From: Prostheceraeus crozeri
Taxonomy: Eukaryota; Platyhelminthes; Polycladida; Euryleptidae
Length of the DNA stretch: 64,000 bases
NCBI GenBank assembly: GCA_907163375.1
Contig: CAJQUW010014373.1
Coordinates: forward strand, 186,001-250,000
Reading direction: 5' to 3'
Shown here: one piece after another, positions 28,001-40,000 of the stretch
Layout of the letters: each line of letters opens with the position of its first letter
Position numbering within the stretch: position 1 is the first letter of the stretch
Notes under the pieces: generated by a model
The model's input: only the letters and a program-made list of their open reading frames with translations
Database searches by the model: none
Told to the model about the DNA's origin: nothing
Translations under genes and position numbers: made by a program

Positions 28001-31000
28001 TTGTGAAGAAATGACTGATGGAAACGACTTACGATCTAGATCGTCTGACAAGTGCATTTAGGGTCAAGGTCGATGGGAAGGACAAGGAGAGCCTAATAAT
28101 ACACGTCGAGCATTCTGGGCTCGGCCACGTGAACACGAGGAACAGTGAAGCCATTTATGTGAAGCATAAACAGACTTGTGAGTGGGCCGGGCTTGGTATT
28201 TTGTTACGGACCGGGCCTGAAAATTCATTACTTCCATTTAGCCACCCTGCAGCGACCCATTAAATAATGGTTACTTTCTCAATACTAATGGTTTATAGCC
28301 AGAAATAGTCGGGAGGGGTCAGAAACTATTTTTTCATTGAGTAGTGTATAAAAAAGGTAGGAAAGATAGCGCGGTAAAATTATGCAATCCTTTAAGCATA
28401 AATTATAGAATTGGATTACAATTCTCGCATAAAAATATATAAAACAAAGAAAGAATTCACAAAAGAAATTACTGCTCCTTAAATTACGCATCATTTTCGT
28501 AAAGCTCATGACAAAAATCCAGTTAAAAGTCGCAAATTTATAGATTAAAAGTCAAATATTCATGAAATCAATCATGATGGTATAACAAGTACAGTGTTAT
28601 AAAGGTCTATGAATTACATATGACAAAAGCATTAATTACAGGCCGAGGAGCTCGAGATGAGCGGGCCAGGCCGGGCTTCGACATTTTAAATGCAGCGGGC
28701 CGGGCCTATTTACAAGTCTGAGCATAAATAACAGGACACTATTTATATCTAATTAATGTATGTATTGTTACATAAATAGCGTCAAGCTATTTATGCATGA
28801 CATAGGTGGCTTGCGGCTGGATTCCTCGCGCCTTCCGTTCATGTGAAGATTATGGAAATTTATGCGGAGGTATAAATGGAGATTATAAAATCTACAGCTG
28901 TTCAGCGAAAACAGTGTTATTTTCATTGCCGTGAGAAACAAAAGGGAGCACAACGATTTACCGAGAGTAGAATTTGACGATAAGCGCATAGAGCCGCAAT
29001 TGACTTCGTCAGATGACAGACCTACATTAATCTCAAGACAATGAAATTTTCATGTCCTTGTCCAACAATATTTTGTCCTCGACAATATGTTAACGTCAGG
29101 AATACTTCAAGTTCACAGTAGAGCATCACTTGAGCAAAATTAATTCATTAATCCAGAATGCGAAAACTTACATAGATGGTTCTTTTTGGTTAAGAACATT
29201 TAAATTTGGGCCATATTTTGCCGTCAACACGTGAAAACACAATATGAAAATATGCAACAATGAAATATGTACACGTTCAATCAATTGTGCATTGTGGGAA
29301 GTTAAGTCATCAGGGTGGATAGGCTACACTACATGTATGTACATTGTGCAAGTTATTGTACATGTGCAAGGAATATGTGTGAGCTATAATATCAGCAATC
29401 GGCCGATAATTGATTCTTTCGACCTCGGTAATTATCAGCATCGGTAAACGTCAAATTTCAGAAATCGACACATCGCTAGTTTGGAGGAACACTTTGTTGG
29501 AGGGGCATAGTCACTAAACTGGATCGTGGAAACGATAAGAGGACTGCATCCTTTATTCTTTAAAGCAAAGGAAACAGCTGGCCTCGAAGAATCGAAGAAA
29601 ACTGCAGAGGCCTATCTCAAGCAATCAGTATAGCTCCGCTATGGACAACAAGCAAGAACATAACATGATTCTAAAGACAGTGAAAAAGGGATATAACTGG
29701 AAAGAGTGGTGACTACAAATGGTGGAAGGAAGCTAAGGATGAAGCATAACAGAGAGAAACACGAGAATGGATAGGCAAATGTGAACATATCAGAGCAACC
29801 CAAAAGGAAGATGGAAGTTCATGATTACAGTCGAGGATGATGGTAGTGGCAAGCTCTGCCGCTTGCATCATCCAGCGTGAAGGTCATACCGGTCAAACTA
29901 GTTTAATGTGCAAGAAACTGGAGGTTCTTTTATTGTGGCATAAATACTTCGGGAGAGAATAATTTAGCTTTGAAAATTTCTTGGACATGGTCCTCCCGCC
30001 CACTGTCATTACTTATAGCTTCATATGATAGAAAACGCGAAGATAGTTTGGTCTGTGTGATTTGAAGAACACAAAAGTTTACTATTTTTCCATCTACTTT
30101 TCCTGTTAGGTACAGTGTATGTTGCTTGATCTTGTTGTTTTATAATTGATTTTCATAATGTTTGCTCACTTTGATTAAGTGATTCGGACAAAAAGGAAAG
30201 AATGTAGAGCTGGTTTCCTTCTATATGTAGCCTACACATACTATTACAAACCAAAGTTACTTTCAAAAATTGCTTTTCGCTTCAAGCTTATTTATTTCGT
30301 CCATGTTTGATTTTATTCATATTAGTACTTTTCACTGCAGTAGCTAGTTTTGGTCATCCCCACTGTTGCTGTTAATCATGTGATTTTTGTTCTACAAATG
30401 ACGGAATCGTTCGGGAGACATTGACGGAATGACTGTGACCAAGTCGATCCAAACAATCGGAGCATTCAAATTTACACAATGGAAGGAAACTCAAAACACA
30501 ACCCGTGCGGTTCCTGGGACTTATAAGAATAGGACAGACGTTTCCCTGCGTGTCGAAAGAGGTGACTAAAAGGGGCCTTTTGCCACTGCAGGTCTGGTGT
30601 TGGCAGTTTGATGTCTTATCCCCATTGTCTTTCCTCAGTGGTTATACTAAGTTGATGTTGCGGGGATCCTGACAGCCGAATCCTGGCTGTTGGAATTTGC
30701 ACCAAAGCTCTTTGAGCTTCTTCCCCTGTGGCATATCTGGCTATACATTGTCCAAAGTCACCTCAGCGATTGCCGCCGCCACTCTTCGGAGGTAAGGTGT
30801 GGGGTGGGACCATTGCGATTGCTGTCTCTCGCAGTCAATGCTGTTCACCATGTGTGAACAGCTTTGTCTCGGGTAAGGCAGCACCCCGGTGACATCGGAA
30901 TGGCCATCTCCTTCACGGGCCACTCCTCGTCAGCAGTAGGCATTTATTTGCTGACTGGGTGTGTCGCTTCGTATTGTCTAGATACGAAGCCTCCTATCCG

Positions 31001-34000
31001 CTGGACGGAGCCGGGTAAAACAATAACTTGAAACATATGAAGAACAAATGCCACAACATGCATGGAATGACTGACGTTTCGTGAAACACGTACATTCGCG
31101 AATTCTGCTTCCAAAGTCTTCTTCGCGTTTTCAAAGAGAATATTGCGAAAATGCTTTATATACCTTTCATAATTCAAATAAAAATAGGAACTGATTCCTG
31201 CTACTCATCTTCGCATCGTTCTGGCTTGCTAGACTAAGCCGAAACATCGCCCATGAAGATCATGGAAACTGCAAATATCTCTCATTTCTCATCATCTGTT
31301 AGAGTGTTACTAAGCTTCATGATTCTGAGATTGACTTTGCTAAGAGTGACTGATTGGTGTGACGACTGACTATTTCATCATTTCTGTACACATGATGTAA
31401 TCCTGTCAGATAACATTGATGTACTTCTATCATGATTGTGTGTTCGTGATCGAGTAAACGCTAATGCGTGAGGGATTCAATGAAGAACAAAGACCATTCT
31501 CATTCATCCATAGGGAATATTGAAGCCAGCAGCAGCTTTATTTCTTTCCGCAGAAAAGTGTTGATTTGAAAAAAACTGACATACAGTCGAAGCCACCTAC
31601 ACGGATTCATCTCCTCTTGCCGACATTTCTGACCATGTCAAACTTTCCGAGCATTAATGCTTCATTTAGGCCCGCGGTGCGCAGCCTGATGACTTTCGAG
31701 CAGCCCGAGTTCTTCAACCGGCAATTTCCAAAATAAGTGAAGAACAAGTATAACGACCAAAACGTCAATTCTATCATTCATGTGATGGCTCTACAAATGA
31801 AACCGAGCTTTCTCGTCTGAGCAGAAAAATCAAGAAAGGGTTACATCTAGTCATTGGATGTTTATTTATGTACTGTCGATATAGCTGCATCCTTTTCAAA
31901 GAATAGGATCGCATCTTTTCTGATATTTTTCTCTAATTTGACTTCGTTGAACAATTTTGATTAAATCTTAGCGCAGTGGTAGGCTACTAATATGACATTC
32001 ATAACATGAATTTTCTCTAAATTTGTATTGCACTGAATTTTATCAATAAATCAAAGTAATCTTGTTTTTTTTCAATGACTTTCCTTGATATCATTTTTGA
32101 AAAATAAGACTCGCAAATAGATTCTTTTTGCCAGAGTTGGCTTATGCCGGAAGAATGACTTGATAAAACGGAATGACAGGGAGAATGATATACCTGCAGA
32201 ATTGGGCTGAAAATTCAGTTTAAATTTGAATGCGGCCTGAAATGGATACTTTTCGTCTTCCATTTTATTGTCTATAATATAAGGTCTGACTCTCACAGCT
32301 TGAATCAGTCCGCTGAATCGTCACCCAAATGTATTTGTATGAGATTTAACAGAGTAGACAGAAGGTTGTGACCCCTAATAAATTCAATCAATAATTCAAT
32401 AGCAACAATAATGAATGAAGTGCAACAATTAAGGAGACTGTACAAGAAATCAACTCATTAATAGCAACTTAGATATTAATCTGTTAATTGTTGATGTTTC
32501 CTGTGATCGGTACACATACATAAATGTTTCAATATTACACAATGTTTGGTAGAAACAACTGAATTATGAATGAGTTGACGTGCTTCGTCTGATCCATTCA
32601 CTGTCATAATGGCATGGATAGAAGCTAATGAATACTTACCATCGAAGATATCAGCGCTGTTTCCACCATTGTCCTCCTATAAATAGGTAATGTGATGTGA
32701 GTATGATTGTATTCGAAAAAGAAATCATTTGAACTTGCATCAATGCCAGAACGGGCGAATGAATTAACTTGTCCGAAGATGTTTGAGGACCATTAAATTA
32801 ACGCTTGTTATTCCTGAATATTTTCAATTCAGTCTTAATTATATTGAATCATGCAAATAGACATATTAGTGACGCTGAATTACCTCCCCTCGATCAATGT
32901 GCGCCCTCTTCTAACTGGTGACGCCAAAAAGTAACTGCATTCACTTGAAGCACTTCCATGGTGAAAAATCACTATGGTAAGTAAAACACATGCGTGTGCC
33001 AATTCCTAGAACATACATTTCATATGAAAAGCCGGCAGATTATCATTTGATGTTGCATGGGGATTCATGCGCGGAAAATCATGGGAAACGATTCATCAAT
33101 TCAATTGTTGGAGGAGCCCAAACAAAAACGATGTTCTGCTCAAAACCGTATAATCAAGGCCTTTCGACCGTCACCGACGATCATTATCAAGACACTGACA
33201 CTGCTATTGAGATCATAGTTCAGTTCACAAACATGCATGCATGACGTCACAGAACATGGAACGCAAAAGACACGAAAAAATGATGAAGACAAATGGATGC
33301 AAATAATGGCATGAAGCACGAGAGAAAGACACTAGCAAGAGACCGCAAACAACAATGAAAGTTAATAAATTATAGAAACAAAAAAAACAAAAATTTTTTT
33401 ACTGTAATTTTTTGTTTCTATAATTTATTAACTTTTATTGTTGTTTGCAGTCTCTTGCTAGTGTCTTTCTCTCGTTGCTTCTCTTTCTCTTCATGCCATT
33501 ATTTGCATCCATTTATCTTCATCATTTATTCGTGTCTTTTGCGTTCCATGTTCTGTGACGTCATGCATACATGTTTGTGAATTGAACTATGATCTCAATA
33601 GCAGTGTCAGTGTCTTGATAATGATCGTCGGTGACGGTCGAAAGGCCTTGATTATACGGTTTTGAGCAGAACATCGCTTTTGTTTGGGCTCCTCCAACAA
33701 TTGAAAAAATGGAGATTCATAGCTTTTAATGAAACTTTCATTCTGACAATCTTGTTACAGACTAACGTCGACAAAGGAAAGGCATTAGAAAGATTCAAGA
33801 AAATATAATGATGAAAATGCAGTTAAGTAATTCTTTGTTATCAGATAGGTGGTCCTTCAAATTTCATGGAATTTTTGAAAGCAGCAGTAAGCAGAGAACA
33901 TTCACAGCTTGGGGATGCTCATGAATTACTGAATCTCTTTGTGCAATGATGTAACATCTCGTTTGTTCTTATAAGATTAGTAAAGCAGCTTTCCCTTTAG

Positions 34001-37000
34001 AGCTACTATCTTTTGCTTTGCTGAAAAAAGACTTAGAAATCATTGGAGCATTCCTTGTTTTACTAAATATTAAGCACCGTGTCATATTTTTTTGACGCAC
34101 TATTCTTACTTATCATTCAACTTTGAAATATATTTCACCGAACCGGCCTTGTCTATCAATCAGTCATAAATGATCAGATTTGAAACTTGTGTACCTGCAC
34201 ATACTGCACTCTAGAGTAAAGTAACAACACAATTGTAAAACATCATTACACTGTTTTGATGGTAGAAGTGGATATCTATCAATATTAATTTCTTAGTATA
34301 GAGAAACTTAATGAATTTGGTTGATTCCACTTTGTGTTTTTATTTAACCAGCTCGAGTTCTACTTAATGCACCACGCATTCTCCGAATCGTCAAGTTAAA
34401 ATCATTTACAAATCACAGCAAAGTTTTCAGAGACTGCAACTCGTGGGTTTGAAACTGCAGGAACTCAAACTAAGAATGCTATTGAATTGTCTTCGGTTAT
34501 TGGACAAATTTTATCATTCGCATTCATGATTGTCGCAATCACTCGTTAACAAATAATTCAAATTAGAGGATTCCTTACAACAAATTATTATCGAAGTACC
34601 CGCTTGAGTACAAAAAGTATAACAGATCTATGTTAGATCGCAACAGAAGGCAGAAAAACAAAACAAAATACATTTTATGATCTAAACAGATCAATTAGAC
34701 AGTATATATATAGACAAACTGATGAATTTCGAATGTCAGATAGGGTTTGTGTAATGCGTTGTCATCACTAATTTTCGCAGGTATCAGTGCACTATGAAGT
34801 GATAATCGAAAATAAGAATTTCTGATAGACATGTATATAAGACACTCAATCTTCAATTGATAATACAGTAATACCTGAGAAGTTTTATAAAAGAAATAGT
34901 AACACCAGTAACAACACATCACAAATTTGGCATTCTGAATTCAGCAACTTGATTTTAAAGCTCATTCATTGTAAATGGATATGTTATAACAACATGCAAA
35001 ATTATGTAAATTTCAAGCTACTTGCTGAAGGACTGATGGATCAAAAGCTTTAGATGGTGGGAAATTTATAAGTTGGTCATTCGTGAGAAGTTTTGTCATA
35101 CAATTGCTCTATATCCTCGCCAATTTTAAGCTCCGACACTAACCTACTAGGATGTCAAAGTTTAGCGAGATCACTTGATGTACTGTCACTTCGGATTTGC
35201 ACACATTCTGATTGGAGCAAATGAATGACCGTGAGTTGAGGTAACAAACCAAATGTTCTACTGAACAGTGAAGTCCTTATGTTCATAAGCTTTGCTTCTT
35301 AACGGTGCCTCTCTTGACATTTGTCAGGAGGGTGTCATCAAGAGAATAACATTATTGTAGCACATGTTTCGAGCTTCGATAATATTTTGGGGGTGCCAAA
35401 TGTAAAATCAGATGATTTTGATCAGCTTAATATAATAAGCTATTACAATCAATCTCCAGAGACAATAGCCTAAATTCGATATATCTAAGATAGATTACAC
35501 CATCTCATAATACACGCAGCGTTCCCAAACTGTGCTTTTTCTACTATTTGCACTTAAGGCATTGAACTAAAGAATATTCAACTAGCTAGCTGTGACAAAC
35601 CATCGATATATGATTGTGGATGAGTGGTCAAACGCAAAAATATATGTGGCAAAAAGTGAAATACTATAATAATGATCCAATGATCACTGCTGAGTACATT
35701 GAAATTTTCACGCATTGAAAATCAACTTCAATTTCAATTCGCAATGAACACATACATGAATATGTAGATTATCTGATAAACTGATTTATAAGCATCATTC
35801 AAATATCCCTACAAAATCATTGCAATTGGTGCATCCCGCAATATACAATCTTGAATCAGGTAAGCGACCAGCACTCCAGCATGCTTATGCATTGCAATAG
35901 TGTCAAGTTTGCAAGAACGTATCTGGCGACTTAATCACTATTTGATCGTCATTCACTGGCGGTCTTATCAAAATTACAAAGGCAAATGAAAAATAGTGAA
36001 GAAACTCCATATTCTGCTGGATGAAATGGAATTAAATCTGTACAATAGTCCGGCAGACAGCAAGAGTTTCTGCAGGGAACGAGCCCGAAAATGAGACTTC
36101 CACAGAATGATGTACACCATTTTGGCTACAATAAATGCATCTGTCGAGTTCTAACCGGTTCCTGTTATTGTCAGACCGGATCAAAGAAAACATGTAAATC
36201 CAATGGGAAGCAATCTAAGGTTTCCTAACTTAAGGTTCTAAACTTACATTTGCCAGTGCGTTCTGTGATTAAGTGAGAAGAACCAAATATAGAGCCATAA
36301 TTTTTAGTGTGGAATGTCTTCGAATCACTTTCCATCATGTGTATACAAGCACATGTATGTGTTATTATCATGCTACTGATCGTTGATAACCGCATGCAAG
36401 CAAGAATGTTGATAAATTTCAGTACGGCAGCCAGAACGAGTTTCTGCAGGGAACGAGGCCGAAATTCCTCTTCTTGCCAGACACGACCAAAGAAAAACAC
36501 ATGTTAATCCAATAGGACGCAGATTCCAGTTTTTGGTTAAGATGAAATTTCCTATGTATTCTCTTGTCAAGTGAAAAGCACTAAGTCCAATGCCACAATT
36601 TTTGGCATGATTCATCTTCAGGTCATCTCCTATCATGTGTATGTTATATTTTCATGCTTCTGATTGTCAATGCATGCGTGAATTTGGTTACATGTTGACT
36701 AAAGTGCTCAAAATGCTTCTTTTTGCCGAAATTAGGATGCTTGCCAAATCTGAAGGTGTGTTAAGCCTCATAGAAAAAAAGTTCCAGAACATGATAAAAA
36801 ATGACCTGAAGACTCTAGATTTAGAATTTTCACTTAATCAGGGAAATCATAGAAAAATTCATTTTAACCAAAAACTGCAATCTGCATCCCATTGGATCAA
36901 CATATGTTTCTCTTTGATCCTTCCTGACAAGAAGAGGAAACAGCTAGAACTCTGAAGACGCGCAGATTCGTAGTAGGCATAGGGTGTACATCATTCTGTG

Positions 37001-40000
37001 AATGTCATTTTCGTCCTCGTTCTGGCTGCCGGACTATGTGACTGCAATTTGGTTAAATGTCGATTTGCAGAACATTTCAATCTGCTTCCCATTGGTTTTA
37101 CAAGTGTTCTGACGAGGAACCTGGAAGCACTCGGCAGACGCGGAGTTTGGTAGTAGCGATGCAGTGTATCACGTTTGGAGAATGTCTTATTTTCGGCTTT
37201 GTTCCCTGCAGAAACTCACTGGAGCACAAGCAACTAACATGAAAAATATTCATTTTAAACATAGATGGCATTGAGAGACGATCTGTTTACTAGCAGTGAA
37301 TGAGCAACAAAATGCAACCATCATTTGTGTTCTATCAGTATTGAAACATTGTTGGATTTTCGCCAGACACCTTCCACACAGTTCTTTACTAACCAAGTCA
37401 ACAGGATGGGTCTGAAACACAAAGACATCAGTTTCACGTTTATAAACATTTCGCTTAAAATCTTATGCAATCTTGAGAAACACAAGAAGCTTTACAAATA
37501 ATCAGGATGCACTTTCATAATTAATCCATTTGTTTGTGCTATTCACTGTCATGTGATAGCGCATTCCACATTGTCATGCACCGTTGTGAAGATCTTGCTG
37601 AGGGTAGACAGCAGGTAAGAGGGTGGCAGGTTAAAACTGCTACTAAGGGCTTCTCTCCATGGACAATTAACCTTCCAGTCCCTGAATGAAATGCTCAGAT
37701 AATGCGAATGAGGAACAAATTACTTTTACAGATTATCTCCTTTTATTATATTTTGAGGCAGATTGCAATGAATGACAGGTTCGGCATATAAATAGATGAC
37801 ATGACTCTCACTGTCAACTACCACAGAGCGCAGTTTTCATTCTATTCAGAATTTTCGGTAGCTCTTATCGATCACCGGTGTCTGTTGATATGAATATTCG
37901 AACTTTGCACAATATTATCTTAACAAAAGAAGCAGTCGGTTCATTCATCTTTTCACGACAGTGGACTGTCGTATAGTAAGTGGTGTAGTCATGGATCGTG
38001 ATCATGAACCGAACAATATCATTTGAAGTAAGTTAGCACTGACGAAGAATAATCTCGTTAGTCATACAGTAACTGAAAAGTGCTATCTTCCTTATCTCGC
38101 CCTTCCAATTGGCACTCATGTGTAAATCATGCTTGTAAACTGTTTTGGTCCTCCTCGCTTTTTCCATGTGCGAGGCATCCATCTATGAAGTAGATGAGAC
38201 CATTAGAAAAGTGATGGTTGTTATATCATTGTCATTCACGGTTTTGTATACATTTTTGATAGATTTATTGTACGCATTTTTGTCAAGTCTTTTCCTATTG
38301 GCTTCAAGTCCCGGTGGGGCCTACAATATACCGTAGTGCTGCTCTTTCATATTCTTCTGTCTATAACCCATGTATTAAGAATTAGCAAGTAGTAGCAGAG
38401 CCTTTGTCATAATTGGTATCCAAAGTCAAATGCGTCAATGTCAAGGCACACCGCCAATGCGGGAATGATCGTCGTATCAAGATTGGATAAAGGAGATCGA
38501 AATATGGCAGATACTCACTGATCTAGGGAAGGAGAAACAAGGACCTGTCTTGCTGCTGTCCCTGCGTGGGATGTCACGTGAAGCTGCACACGAACTTGAC
38601 ACCTCCAAGATTTGTGATGAAACCGGTGTTTCAGAAATGTGTTATATCATATGTTTTAAAAGAACACGGATCAGCTAGCTTTTGAGGCATATGAAAGATT
38701 TGAAGCACTCTCTCGTTCGCCTGACACATCTATGTCAGCTACTAAGCAGATTTCGATCTTTTGTACAGCCAAGTGAAGAAGTTTGGTATGTTATGCCTGA
38801 AGAAGCTTTGGCGTATCGGCCTCTGAAGAGTGCCAACTTAACTCCCAGTTAAGACAAATTAGCCGGAGCTGCGATATTCACCCTGACATACTCAGACATG
38901 AAGGATTGTTTGAAGAAAGTTGTTGGTCAAACTGTTATGTCTCCTGTGTCAACTGCTTCTGACAAGGTGAGTGTAAAAAGTGAAGTGCTGAAAAAATATG
39001 AATATATGTGTGAAGTATGTGTCGGAAAGCCATGGTTATTTAGGACGTGGTTATCGACGCCACTATGATGTACGTGGTGCATCTTCAAGAAGGAATCCAA
39101 TCGACGAAGAAAAATCAATCCTAAGAACCGCAATAGAGAAATAAGTACTTGTGCAGTTTGTGGATCACGTTATCACTCGGCTGCCGATTGCCCTGATCGT
39201 GATAAATCTGATGAAGAGGAAGTACGTGTTACGCTGATGGCTAGCATAGATGCGTCATCCAAAAACGATTGTTTAGGTTTTGCACTCCTCGATTCGGTCT
39301 ACACAACGACAGTCTGTGGGGAAAGATGGTTCACATGCTATATTTAGAGTTTGTCGGATGAGAGGAAATCCATTCTTCCAAAACAATTTTCAGATTTAGA
39401 GATGGTGAACGTAGAGTATCTATGAAGCGAATGAAAATCTCATGCGAAATCGTTGGATAGAAGATTTTCATAGAAACTGGAATCGTCTCATGTGATTTAC
39501 CGATGTTGGTTAGTGAAGAGGAAATGAAAAAGGCAGGTGCAATGATATATTTGATTTCACAACTGATCAGATTACCATATTCGGCAAAGTGGTGAAGGCC
39601 ATCGTGAACGATGCTGGACATTATTGCATTCAATTAGGTCCAAATCCTGAAAAGAAAAGATGCTGATTACACTCACTGATGAAGATAAAGAAGAAAACTT
39701 GAGCATCGCTACAAAGCATCGCAAACAGTTCGTCCATGCTAGTGCCAAACGGATTGGACAACTTCTCCAACAGGCGGGGAAGAAAACGGAAAAAACGGTC
39801 CTGAAAGTCACAAATCACATAACTTGACTTTTAGACACAACCTCGACGGTAGTCATGGTCATAAGGACAACGTAACAGATTAAGGCATATATATTTTGCA
39901 ACCAGATTACATAGCAATGATAACATTTTCAGCTGCAATACATACATCACTGTGCTTCGATTTTTCAGAAGCTCAAGTAAGTAGGCTTAACATGCAGTGT

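Noticed and set aside
33100-33705. Possible CRISPR-like or regulatory array in the palindrome
   Set aside because: It is a single inverted repeat in animal nuclear DNA with no repeat-spacer pattern.
38145-38336. Hydrophobic 63-codon plus-strand frame with membrane-like segments
   Set aside because: AT-rich sequence readily gives hydrophobic frames; no homology recognised and no exon signals.
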